Part shown: in pieces, positions 40,401-48,686 of the stretch
Numbering within the stretch: position 1 is the stretch's first letter
How the letters are laid out: each line of letters opens with the position of its first letter
From: DASYLJ01 sp964432595
Lineage (GTDB): Bacteria; Desulfobacterota; Binatia; DP-6
Length of the DNA: 64,000 bases
NCBI GenBank assembly: GCA_964432595.1
Contig: CAYSOF010000005.1
Location: forward strand, 62,001 to 126,000
Direction: 5' to 3'
Program-made: the position numbers and the translations under genes
Notes under the pieces: generated by a model
Database searches by the model: none
The model's input: only the letters and a program-made list of their open reading frames with translations
Told to the model about the DNA's origin: nothing

Positions 40401-41608
40401 CTCTCCGGACAGCGCACGGCGGTCCACGTCCCGGTGCGCCCGTCCGTGCCGACGGCGAACTCGCTCGCCGGGCCGAGAACCGCCGACCCCAGCGACCCGA
40501 AGAGCCGCACGTCGGTGTCACCCGACGGGATGCTGCACGAGAGCCGACCCGAGGTGGTGACGGCGCAATCGCCGGCCGCGAGCGTGGTGACCACCGAGCC
40601 GTCGTCCGCCAGCTCCTCCGTCGGCCGCGACGCGCCGAGGCCGTTCGGCGAGACGATGAGCGGCAGGCGAAGCGTCGTCGGAGGTCCGTCGGCGCGGATC
40701 GTGAGCAGCCAGCAGCCGGCGAACCGCGTGGGCGATGGGTCAGCATCCTTCCGCGTCATCGTCAGCGCGGTGCCGCCCTGCACACTGGTGAGGTCGGCGG
40801 TGATCGTGAGATCCGCGAACCGCGTCGCGCGGCCGGTGCCGTCGACGGCGATGGCCGCATCGGTACCGGTCTGGCGATCGCCGGCGAAGAGCAGGCGACG
40901 ACGGGCCCGGAGCCGCATCCGGAGCGACAGCACGTCGCGCGTGCCGAGGGCAACGTCCGTCGCGATCCGGCCGGGGGCCGTGCGCGTGGTCACCGTGACC
41001 GCCGGAGCCGTCGTGGCACTGCCCGGCAACGTGACGCCCGCGTCCCATGCGCCCTCGTAGTTGTCGGGAATGCCGGACACGCCGAGCACCTTGCGATCGC
41101 GGCAACGGCCACGATTGCAGAAGAGCCCCTTGCCGCCGGGCTCACCCGTGCCGTCGAAGTCGGACGGCAGGCAGAGCCGCGCCGCCGGATTGTCGCTGAG
41201 CAGTCGGTAACAGGCGTACGCGGGCAGGTCGGGCGTCTCCGGCAGCAGCACCGAGATGGCGGCCGAGGTGTCGAGGTCGATCAGCCGATCCTCGAGGGCG
41301 AGCTGGACACGGTTTCGCGCCGGGCCGTGCGGCCGGGCCGTCCCGCGGATCGGGAACGATCGCAGCCGCTCTTCGCGTCCCTGCCGGCGCCGGGTGCACA
41401 CGCGATCGGCACGCGCGAGCTCGGCGCGACGCGCGAACTGGAAGATGATCTGACCCTGGTTGTTGCGGAGGATGGTCGAGAACGCGACCACTGACGGCCC
41501 CGCATCGGCGGAGAAATCGACCGCGGGGCACTCGTAGCGCTGCGGATCGGCGGCGAGCGCGGACACGACGCCCCCGAGCACCAGCACCGCCGCCGCGACG
41601 ATCCGCAT
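40397..41608 (-). CDS. Secreted protein of unknown function
   Basis: A 403-residue protein with a signal peptide (MRIVAAAVLVLGGVVSALAA). The mature chain is beta-rich with dispersed Cys pairs (YECPAVDFS, DRVCTRRR, ACYRLLS, LCLPSDFDGTG, GLFCNRGRCRD, GCWLLTIRADG), suggesting an extracellular, disulfide-stabilised fold. No family is recognised. The FDGTGEPGG and LFCNRGRCRD stretches look like a small Cys-knot insertion. It follows the G8/RTX gene by 48 bases on the same strand; its ATG lies in the 3' arm of an 11-bp hairpin (41605-41634). It converges with the VOC gene. Confidence 0.65.
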   Translation of the reverse strand: MRIVAAAVLVLGGVVSALAADPQRYECPAVDFSADAGPSVVAFSTILRNNQGQIIFQFARRAELARADRVCTRRRQGREERLRSFPIRGTARPHGPARNRVQLALEDRLIDLDTSAAISVLLPETPDLPAYACYRLLSDNPAARLCLPSDFDGTGEPGGKGLFCNRGRCRDRKVLGVSGIPDNYEGAWDAGVTLPGSATTAPAVTVTTRTAPGRIATDVALGTRDVLSLRMRLRARRRLLFAGDRQTGTDAAIAVDGTGRATRFADLTITADLTSVQGGTALTMTRKDADPSPTRFAGCWLLTIRADGPPTTLRLPLIVSPNGLGASRPTEELADDGSVVTTLAAGDCAVTTSGRLSCSIPSGDTDVRLFGSLGSAVLGPASEFAVGTDGRTGTWTAVRCPES

Positions 41609-41634
41609 CGCTCTGCCATACGCCAGAGCGATGC
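41605..41634 (-). promoter_or_regulatory. 11-bp perfect stem-loop over the start codon of the secreted gene
   Basis: GCATCGCTCTG (41605-41615) pairs perfectly with CAGAGCGATGC (41624-41634) around an 8-base loop. It lies in the 48-base gap after the G8 gene stop and, in the mRNA of that strand, includes the ATG of the 40397-41608 gene in its 3' arm. It could terminate readthrough from the G8 gene or lower translation of the following gene. Confidence 0.5.
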
Positions 41635-41656
41635 GGAGGACAAAGACCCGCGGCTC

Positions 41657-44600
41657 CTACTCCTGGCAACGCTTGCCCTTCTCGGCGCCCGGGCAGACGT
41701 TGTTGCCCGCGTTGCCCTGCGCCTTGTCGTTGCCGTCGTTGCCGACGAGGACGTCGTCGCCGGCGCCGCCCTTGATGACGTCGTCGCCGCTGCCGGCATC
41801 GATGTGGTCGTTGCCCGGACCGCCGACGATGAGGTCGTTGCCCGGACCGCCGTGGATCTCGTCGTCGCCGCCCTTGCCGTTGATGCGGTCGCGGCCGCCG
41901 CGGCCGACGATGACGTCGGCGAGCTTCGTGCCGTTCAGGCGATCGTTGCCCGACGTGCCGATGACCGCGGACTTGGTGCTCTGCTGCACGCAGCTGCCCG
42001 CGAGGTCGGCCGGCGCATCGACGAACGGGACGTTCCAGTCTGCGTCGTTCGGGAACGGCTCCGGATCGGGCCGCGGGTCCTTCGCGGGATCGGTGGCGAA
42101 CGTGCCCGGCAGCGTGATCGCGAAGCCGATGCAGCCGCCCGCCGGGCAGTCGACGTCGCGCACCGCGGCCTGGCAGGCCTCGGAGTCGTCGTCCTGGCAC
42201 TCCGCGTAGAACGGGTCGGTCATGTCGGTGATGCTGCACTTGCACGCGCCGCCCTGCCACGAGCAGAAGCTGGGCGGCTGGCAGTTCGCCTCCCGGGCAC
42301 TCTCGAAGTCCGCGGCGAACGCGCCCATGTCGACGGTGACCTCGACGATGCCGCTCTTCGCATCGTACGTCGGCGCCGGCCACGACGCCGGCCAGGTTCC
42401 GGTCGGCAGGTCGGGATCGAACACCAGCGGCGACGTCGCGATGTTCGCGCGCACGATGGAGAGGTCGCGCGTGGGCACGAAGTCGGCGTTCGCGCCGACG
42501 TACAGCTGATACGTCTGCCGCGTGTCCTTCGTCGCGAAGAGCAGGAACGTGTAGTACGTCTCCCGGGGCTGGAAGACGGTGTAGCGCGGCGTCACGTCGG
42601 GCTGGAGACCGGCCTTCTGGCGCATCGCCGAGACGGTCGTGTCGATGTAGTACTTGCCGTGGTTCGGCGTCAGGCTGTTGCGCTGCCACATGGCCTCGCC
42701 CATCAGCCGGATGCTGCGCGCCACGGGGTTGAGCTTCTTCGCCTGCTGCTCCGCTTTGGTCAGGTACTGCCGGTACAGCGGTACGCCATAGCAGTCCCGC
42801 GTCGTGCAGGTCTGGTTCCAGACGGCCGGATCGCAGTCGCCCTTCGCCGCGCAGCGCGGGTACACCACCGTCGACACGTACGCGTACGGGCTCGTGCGTG
42901 CGGTCATGTCGGACTCGCACTCGACCGCCTCGACCGGCGCCGCGAAGAACTCGTCGAGGTTCACCGAGATGGTGCCGACGAGACCCGTCAGCGAGCCGTC
43001 GTCGTCGTTGAGCACGGTCTGGCGGTCGATGTCGGTGAAGCCGGTGAACATCGCGTCGTTCCAGGTGCAGTAGCGTCCCTTCACCGCGGCGAAGTCGGTG
43101 ACGAACGTGCCCGGCTCGAAGCTCGGCTCGACGACGAAGTGCCGGATGTCGACGTTGTCGAAGAACAGCCCCTTCGAGCGGAACGCCGGCGGGTAGTAGA
43201 AGCCGTTCGGCTGCTTCCACGCGATCGCGGCGTTCGGCAGGTAGCACGACTCGCCGGACGCGTCGCTCCGCTTCGGCACACCGAGCGCGCGGCCGTACAT
43301 GAACTTGCTGTTGCCGCAGTAGCCGTTCGTGATGTCGCAGCCGTCGATCGTCGTCGTCTTGACGTCGAGGTAAGCGTTCGAGTCCTGCGTCGCCGGGCCG
43401 TCGTAGATGCTGAAGAGCCGCTGGTTGGCGGCGAAGTTGTCGATGGGGAACGCCACGCCCTCTGCCCGCGACAGACAGTTGTTGCCCTCGGTGGTGTCGC
43501 AGGCGAGGCCGCTCGTCGGGTTGAACGGGCCCGCGGCCGACGCGTACGGATTGTCCGGCTGCGTGCTGCCGACGAAGACGCTCTTGCGCGCGTGCGCCCA
43601 GTGCCCACCGATGGTCGACGCGTGCGTGTAGTCGCCGCCGGTGACGAACGTGAGGCCGCCGTTCTGCACGTCGGTGAGCACGCTGTTCGTGTAGAGGTAC
43701 CACCACGGGCGCAGCCACACCGCGGCGAAGTTCGTCTGCGCCCAGTGGAACGACGTCGTGTAGTCGTCGAGCACCGTCACCGCGCAACGGTCCTTCTGGT
43801 TGTTCCCGCACAGCGGGACCGTGGCGCAGTCGGGATCACTGTCCTTGCAGAGCGTCGCGAAGCGGCCGCCGCCCTGGTCGACCTGCGGGTAGTAGCCGGA
43901 CGCGTATTGGCCGTCCCAGGCCGGCGACAACGTGTTCGGTACCGGCTGCAGCGCGATGGCCGGTGGCCCGCCGACGCCGAGGCACGCCGTCGTGTTGCCG
44001 ACGACGTTGAACGAGTTCATCGCCGTCGAGCAGTAGTTCCCCTCGAAGCGCTTCAGCGGCGTCGTCGACGCGCGGTCGAACGTGCCCGGCGTCGAGAGCT
44101 GCATCGCCGCGTACGACTCCCACTTCTGGTTGCGCGAGCCGCCGCTGGTCGCGCCGGGTACGAGCCAGTAGCACGTGCCGCAGGCGGTGGCGCCGACGGC
44201 CATGTTGCCGATGAAGTCGTTGTAGCCGTTCATGATCCAGAAGATCGACGGGTGGTCGACGTCGGAGTTGAACGGCACGCGCTCGATGTTGAAGTCGCCC
44301 TGCGAGGTCAGGATGCCCGGCACCTGCCGCGGGTTCTGGTCGTTCAGCACCGCCGCACGCGCGAAGATGCCGATGTTCGAGTGGTAGCGGTTCCGGATCT
44401 CCACGCCGTCCTCGATGTAGAAGCCGTGCCCGATCGATTTCCAGCCGACGTTGCGCTCGAGCGTCACGTCCTGCGTCGCGTGGACGACGTAGAAGCGCGT
44501 CATCGACTCGTTGACGGAGCAGTCCTTCACGTAGGTGTCCGCCGGTACCTGGCGCGCCATGTGGAAGTGGACGGGATAGTGGCCGAGGCGGCCGCCCTGC

Positions 44601-45691
44601 CCGAGCTGCACCAGCTCGACGCCGTGGAGCTGGAACTTCTTCACGCCGGCGCGGACGATCGTGTGGCCGCCGATGAAGTTCCCGGGCTCCTCGGTGAACT
44701 CGCTGAGATGCATGTCGCCGCCCGAGACGATGCGGATGCTGCGGCTCAGCAGCGCCACCGCGGCGCGCGTCTCGGCGGCGTCGCGCGTGATGCCGAGCCG
44801 CGACGGCAGGTTCGCCAGCGAGTAGCGCTCGCCGTTGTGCGCGTGGTCGAGCGGGTGGTCGAGCTGGAACGAGCCGTCGGGGTTGATCGCCGTGATGGTC
44901 CGCTGCTCGGAGTGCCCGGGGAGGTAGTCGGTCGTCGTGATCACGATCTCGTCGCCGGGGCCCCAGTCGACCGCGCGGTCGACCTTGATCGACGGCGCGC
45001 CCTTCGCGACCGAGCCGTCGAGACGGCGCCAGCTGGTGCCGGAGTCGGTCGGATCGAGGTCGGTGAAGGTGGCGCCCTTCTTGCCGTAGAGCGTGATCGT
45101 GCCGCCGTAGCCGACGGCGAGCACCTTGTACCCGAAGTAACCCTTCGTCGTGCCGCCGTCGTCGTACGGGAGCGGGTCGTAGTGGTAGAAGTAGTCGGTG
45201 ACTCCGCCCGGCAACGTCTGCTTGCTGGCGCCGTTCGAGTTCCAGATGAGGTCCGGCACGCCGCAGTTGCCGGCCGGCGACTTGCAGGTGATGCCCTGCC
45301 CGCCGTTGCCGAAGTTCCCGAACGGCTGCGCGCCGCGGTCGGGGCCGTAGAGCGCGATCGTGAGCTTGCCGCCGGCGGTGCCGATCGGCGCCTCCGGCGT
45401 GCCGGCCGTCAGGATACCGTCGTTCTCGACGAGGATGCTCGTCGCCCAGAACTCGATCTCGCTGTCGCTGAAGGTCAGCGTGCCACCCGCGAGCACGTTG
45501 ACGTCGCCGTACCAGTAGGTGCCGGGTCCCACCGTGCAGGCGCCGACGATCTCGAGGTCCTCGCCGGTACCGGCGGGGAGCTGATCCATCATGCCGTCCG
45601 GGCACGGGACCGCGCGCGCGACGTCCGCTCCCGCGACCGCCAGCAGCGCCAGCATCCCCATCCACGCGACCCGTCCACGAACTGCCGGCAT
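41657..45691 (-). CDS. Secreted G8/parallel-beta-helix protein with RTX repeats, CEMIP-like
   Basis: A 1344-residue exported protein (signal peptide within residues 1-27, MGMLALLAVAGADVARA). A G8-like domain begins around residue 45, with the strands YGDVNVLAGGTLTFSDSEI and LTIALYG. At about residues 365-440 is the stretch GHYPVHFHM, VKDCSVNESMTRFYVVHA, ERNVGWKSIGHGFYIEDG, strikingly like the CEMIP/TMEM2 (hyaluronan-binding/hyaluronidase) family. The middle is parallel beta-helix-like. Residues about 1240-1330 are calcium-binding RTX nonapeptides (GGPGNDLIVGGPGNDHIDAG). RTX repeats usually mark type I secretion, but here a Sec-type signal is also present. ATG 45691 is supported by GGAGG. Likely acts on an extracellular glycan; the substrate is unknown. 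Confidence 0.82.
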   Translation of the reverse strand: MPAVRGRVAWMGMLALLAVAGADVARAVPCPDGMMDQLPAGTGEDLEIVGACTVGPGTYWYGDVNVLAGGTLTFSDSEIEFWATSILVENDGILTAGTPEAPIGTAGGKLTIALYGPDRGAQPFGNFGNGGQGITCKSPAGNCGVPDLIWNSNGASKQTLPGGVTDYFYHYDPLPYDDGGTTKGYFGYKVLAVGYGGTITLYGKKGATFTDLDPTDSGTSWRRLDGSVAKGAPSIKVDRAVDWGPGDEIVITTTDYLPGHSEQRTITAINPDGSFQLDHPLDHAHNGERYSLANLPSRLGITRDAAETRAAVALLSRSIRIVSGGDMHLSEFTEEPGNFIGGHTIVRAGVKKFQLHGVELVQLGQGGRLGHYPVHFHMARQVPADTYVKDCSVNESMTRFYVVHATQDVTLERNVGWKSIGHGFYIEDGVEIRNRYHSNIGIFARAAVLNDQNPRQVPGILTSQGDFNIERVPFNSDVDHPSIFWIMNGYNDFIGNMAVGATACGTCYWLVPGATSGGSRNQKWESYAAMQLSTPGTFDRASTTPLKRFEGNYCSTAMNSFNVVGNTTACLGVGGPPAIALQPVPNTLSPAWDGQYASGYYPQVDQGGGRFATLCKDSDPDCATVPLCGNNQKDRCAVTVLDDYTTSFHWAQTNFAAVWLRPWWYLYTNSVLTDVQNGGLTFVTGGDYTHASTIGGHWAHARKSVFVGSTQPDNPYASAAGPFNPTSGLACDTTEGNNCLSRAEGVAFPIDNFAANQRLFSIYDGPATQDSNAYLDVKTTTIDGCDITNGYCGNSKFMYGRALGVPKRSDASGESCYLPNAAIAWKQPNGFYYPPAFRSKGLFFDNVDIRHFVVEPSFEPGTFVTDFAAVKGRYCTWNDAMFTGFTDIDRQTVLNDDDGSLTGLVGTISVNLDEFFAAPVEAVECESDMTARTSPYAYVSTVVYPRCAAKGDCDPAVWNQTCTTRDCYGVPLYRQYLTKAEQQAKKLNPVARSIRLMGEAMWQRNSLTPNHGKYYIDTTVSAMRQKAGLQPDVTPRYTVFQPRETYYTFLLFATKDTRQTYQLYVGANADFVPTRDLSIVRANIATSPLVFDPDLPTGTWPASWPAPTYDAKSGIVEVTVDMGAFAADFESAREANCQPPSFCSWQGGACKCSITDMTDPFYAECQDDDSEACQAAVRDVDCPAGGCIGFAITLPGTFATDPAKDPRPDPEPFPNDADWNVPFVDAPADLAGSCVQQSTKSAVIGTSGNDRLNGTKLADVIVGRGGRDRINGKGGDDEIHGGPGNDLIVGGPGNDHIDAGSGDDVIKGGAGDDVLVGNDGNDKAQGNAGNNVCPGAEKGKRCQE

Positions 45692-45713
45692 GTCGTACCT
45701 CCGCCCCGCGATT

Positions 45714-45772
45714 GTTCCGGGCAACCGCCGTTCCGGTCAATGGATGTTCCAGTCAAAGGACGTGTGGTTCAA
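45714..45772. repeat. Four 11-bp direct repeats at 16-bp spacing
   Basis: GTTCCGGGCAA (45714-45724), GTTCCGGTCAA (45730-45740), GTTCCAGTCAA (45746-45756) and a degenerate GTGTGGTTCAA (45762-45772) recur exactly every 16 bases. They lie in the 162-base gap between the divergent G8 and receptor genes. On the opposite strand they read TTGACyGGAAC, and the TTGAC units overlap possible -35 positions for the G8 gene. This looks like an activator or response-regulator binding array. Confidence 0.65.
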
Positions 45773-45853
45773 GCAGACGTGTCGTGACGCACAGCTAGTG
45801 AGCTGGCTCGGGACACCATCCGCGGCCGCTTGAGCCGCGCGCATCGACGGCCT

Positions 45854-46732
45854 ATGGCACCCGCGATGCGCACGTCGTGGCGGCCCCTGGTGGGTCTCGT
45901 CCTGGCCTGGGTGGCCGTCACGCAGGCGGCGCCCCCAGCCTGCCCAACGCTCGCCGGGACGCCGAAGCGTCTGGTGTCGCTGACACCGGCGATCACCGAG
46001 ACCCTGTTCGCGATCGAAGCCGGTGCGCAGGTGGTCGGCGTCAGCGACTACTGCGTGGACCCACCGGAGGCGTTGAAGCTGCCACGCCTCGGGACGACGA
46101 TGGCGCCGAACTATCAGGGCATCGCGCGGGCCGAGCCCGCGTTGATCCTGGCGCAGCAGACGCTGCACGTACGCACGCCCGAGCTGCGCGCCCTGGCCCC
46201 CACCTGCCTGCTGCCGTGGACCACGCTCGACGACGTCCTGACCGGCATGCGCGAGCTCGGCGTCATCACGGGGCACGCGGCCGCCGCGAACGACCTCGCC
46301 GACCTGCTCGGCGCGCGGCTCTCGGCGACGCCGCCCGCGAACGCGCCGCGCGTGCTCCTGGTGCTCGCGTCCCCGGAGGCCACCGTCGACGACGTGTGGT
46401 TCGTGCAGCGCAACTCGATCCAGGGCTCGGCGCTCGGCGCGGCGGGCGGACGGAACGCCGTCGACGAAGACGTCGCCGGCTTTCCCCGCATGAACCGCGA
46501 GCGGCTGCTGAAGGTCGCCCCCGACGTCGTCATCCTCCTGCTGCCGAAGCCCGATCCCGCGGCGGCGACGAAGCTGGTCGCGCAGTGGAAGCAGCTCTCG
46601 ACGCTGCCCGCCGTGCGCGCGAACCGCGTCACGGTGATCGACGCGCCCGAGGCGTTCGTGAGCGGGCCGCGTATCCTGACGCTGATGGACCGCTTGTCGA
46701 CGGAGCTGCGCCGGATGGTCGGCCAGCCCTAG
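45854..46732 (+). CDS. Periplasmic metal-chelate (BtuF/FepB-like) substrate-binding protein
   Basis: A 292-residue protein with a signal peptide (about residues 5-25, GLVLAWVAVTQA) and a helical-backbone receptor fold: PKRLVSLTPAITETLFAI, GTTMAPNYQGIARAEPALILAQQ and the C-terminal AVRANRVTVIDAP...GPRILTLMDRL. These are hallmarks of ABC importer receptors for cobalamin, haem or siderophores. No permease or ATPase is adjacent, so it would depend on a transporter elsewhere. No lipobox Cys follows the signal. ATG 45854 and 45866 are both possible; TTG 45830 is less likely. It is convergent with the MRJP-like gene. Confidence 0.82.
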   Translation: MAPAMRTSWRPLVGLVLAWVAVTQAAPPACPTLAGTPKRLVSLTPAITETLFAIEAGAQVVGVSDYCVDPPEALKLPRLGTTMAPNYQGIARAEPALILAQQTLHVRTPELRALAPTCLLPWTTLDDVLTGMRELGVITGHAAAANDLADLLGARLSATPPANAPRVLLVLASPEATVDDVWFVQRNSIQGSALGAAGGRNAVDEDVAGFPRMNRERLLKVAPDVVILLLPKPDPAAATKLVAQWKQLSTLPAVRANRVTVIDAPEAFVSGPRILTLMDRLSTELRRMVGQP

Positions 46733-46745
46733 AGCGCGGCGCGCA

Positions 46746-47861
46746 CTACTGGCCCGCCGGCGCCGTGCCGCCCGGCGTGAAGCGGAAGAGCTGGAACGGC
46801 GCCGCCGCGCGCATCGTCGACGACGGCACGAAGAGCACGTCCTGCAGCGCGCTGCACGACACGTAGAGCCAACCGTCGGGACCGAAGCTCAGCCCGTCGG
46901 GCCAGCGCAGCCGCGGGTCCTTCACGAGCGTGCGCAGCGTCCGGTCCTGCCCGAGCGCCAGCACGGCCGAGTGCTCCGGATCGGTGACGTACACGGTACC
47001 CTGGTCGTCCGTGCTGAGCCCGTCGCTGATCGTCTTCGGCGCGAAGCGCTCGACGCGCTCGCCGAGCGCTTCGGGCGACAGCGCGACGTCGTTCAGGTCG
47101 CGCACGCGGACGCGGTACATGGTGCCGCCCGTGACGGGCCCGTAGTAGAGCCACTCGCCGGCGCGATCGAGCGCGATCGAGTCGATGCCGATGCGCAGCG
47201 TGAAGACGCCCAGCACCACGATGTCGCGGCCGGGCGCCTGGATGCGGTAGTCCTCCGTCAGCACGGACGGATGCTCGTGCAGGACGCGGCGGCTCGTCTT
47301 CGCGACGATGTCGTAGACGATCACCGCCGGCGAGTGCACGATCGGGCTCGCCTCGGCGATGTAGATCTTCTCGCCCGCCGGATCGACCTGGAAGTCGTTC
47401 AGCATCGACAGGAATCCGGCGACGTCGGACGGGAAGTCGTAGCGATGGACCTCGCGCCCGCTCGCGAGGTCGAACGCGAGCAGGCGCGGCTGGCCCCAGC
47501 CGTAGCCGCCATGGTCGAGCGTCCAGAGACGGTTCTGGCGATCGATGCGCAGCGACAGCACCGTGTCGAAGAGCGCCGACTGGTCGGCCACCGGGTACGG
47601 CACGGGTTTTCCGTCGCGCAGCTCGAGCACTTTGAGGGGCGGGTTGCCGTCGGGGTGGTAGGTGAAGAAGACGCGCCCGTCGGCGGACACGGCGACGTTG
47701 CCCGGCGGGTACTCGAGGTTCGCGACCACCTCGATCGCCGTCGACGGGATCGCCGGCGCGGTCGTACGGTCCTCGAGCCGCCCGCCGCCGCCGAAGAAGA
47801 TGCGCACGACGACGAGGAAGAGCAGGACGATCGCGACCAGACCGAGGATGAGCCGCTTCAC
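46746..47861 (-). CDS. MRJP/yellow-family beta-propeller protein
   Basis: A 371-residue protein with an N-terminal hydrophobic anchor or signal (LILGLVAIVLLFLVVVRIFF). The body is a six-bladed propeller resembling major royal jelly/yellow proteins and SMP-30-like enzymes: SLRIDRQNRLWTLDHGGYGWG, FLSMLNDFQVDPAGEKIYIAEASP, ISDGLSTDDQGTVYVTDPEHSAV and WPDGLSFGPDGWLYVSCSA. Bacterial members are mostly uncharacterised, with some lactonase-like or dopachrome-type activities. Probably anchored in the inner membrane and facing the periplasm. Its ATG overlaps the DUF1499 stop (ATGA), so the two are cotranscribed. Confidence 0.8.
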   Translation of the reverse strand: MKRLILGLVAIVLLFLVVVRIFFGGGGRLEDRTTAPAIPSTAIEVVANLEYPPGNVAVSADGRVFFTYHPDGNPPLKVLELRDGKPVPYPVADQSALFDTVLSLRIDRQNRLWTLDHGGYGWGQPRLLAFDLASGREVHRYDFPSDVAGFLSMLNDFQVDPAGEKIYIAEASPIVHSPAVIVYDIVAKTSRRVLHEHPSVLTEDYRIQAPGRDIVVLGVFTLRIGIDSIALDRAGEWLYYGPVTGGTMYRVRVRDLNDVALSPEALGERVERFAPKTISDGLSTDDQGTVYVTDPEHSAVLALGQDRTLRTLVKDPRLRWPDGLSFGPDGWLYVSCSALQDVLFVPSSTMRAAAPFQLFRFTPGGTAPAGQ

Positions 47862-48589
47862 GACGCGGGCGGCTCCTGCGCGGCCTGCAGGGCCGAGACG
47901 ATCCGCCGGATGCGATCGGCGTTCGTCCCGAGATCGCCGCGTCCGTCACGCGACTTGGAGCGCATGTCGACGCGGCTGCCGGTGCCGTCGGGCCGCACGC
48001 GGATCACGATGTCGTCGTGGAAGCCGAACAACCGGGTCGTCGCGACCGCTTCGAGCTCACCCGCGGCGGGATCGCGACGGACGACCGTCCAGTCGGGCTG
48101 CGCGAGCGCGACGCTTTCCACGCGCACGTAGGCCGCACCTGGTGCGACGGCGAGCTTCGCGGGACCGAGATCGGGACAGCACGACCGCTGCACGGCGGCG
48201 TACACGGGCGGATAGGCCATGTCGCGCCCGGCGTTTTCGGGCGCCGCCGTCGCCTCCTTGAACGCGGGCGGATTCTCCAGATCGGTCGTGAAGTCGTTGA
48301 TGGCGGGTGCGCCGCGGCTGTTGATGGCGAGACCCACGAACACCAGGCCGGCGAGGCCCGCCAGCATGCGGAGCCGGCCCGAGCCGCGCCCGCGCGCCGC
48401 CTGGACGAGGGCCAGCACGCCGACGACCAGCGACGTCAGCCCACCCACCGCGAACAGGCCGAACCCGACCAGGCCCGGGACCACCCGAAGCCACGCCAGG
48501 AGCGGACCGAGTGCGAGCACCGCGAGGGCGATCAGCCCCGCCACGTCGAGGCGCCGCGAAGGCGGTGTCCTCCCTGACAGCCGTCCCAT
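47858..48589 (-). CDS. DUF1499 protein with N-terminal membrane segments
   Basis: A 243-residue protein with about three hydrophobic segments at the N terminus (IALAVLALGPLLAW, FGLFAVGGLTSLVVGVLALV, LAGLAGLVFVGLAI), followed by a periplasmic-type domain. The DUF1499 signature is at the C terminus: TRLFGFHDDIVIRVRPDG, VDMRSKSRDGRGDLGTNADRIRRI. Cys pairs (SCCPDL) are present. The family's role is unknown. It overlaps the MRJP-like gene start by four bases and is divergent from glgC (97 bases apart). ATG 48589 is the best start; the frame is open upstream but without coding character. Confidence 0.8.
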   Translation of the reverse strand: MGRLSGRTPPSRRLDVAGLIALAVLALGPLLAWLRVVPGLVGFGLFAVGGLTSLVVGVLALVQAARGRGSGRLRMLAGLAGLVFVGLAINSRGAPAINDFTTDLENPPAFKEATAAPENAGRDMAYPPVYAAVQRSCCPDLGPAKLAVAPGAAYVRVESVALAQPDWTVVRRDPAAGELEAVATTRLFGFHDDIVIRVRPDGTGSRVDMRSKSRDGRGDLGTNADRIRRIVSALQAAQEPPAS

Positions 48590-48686
48590 GGCGGGCACCG
48601 GTATCGGACGCCGTCGGGCACAGTCAACCGCATGCGGGCACTGCTTCACCCCGCGTCGGGCACGGGCTATACCGGACCGGCCCGTC

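Noticed and set aside
41695..41960. Repetitive DNA that looked like a tandem repeat or CRISPR array
   Set aside because: It encodes the RTX nonapeptide repeats of the G8 protein in frame; spacing is 9 codons, not repeat-spacer.
45741..45853. Cobalamin riboswitch upstream of the BtuF-like gene
   Set aside because: No B12-box or characteristic stem organisation seen; only the 16-bp repeats.
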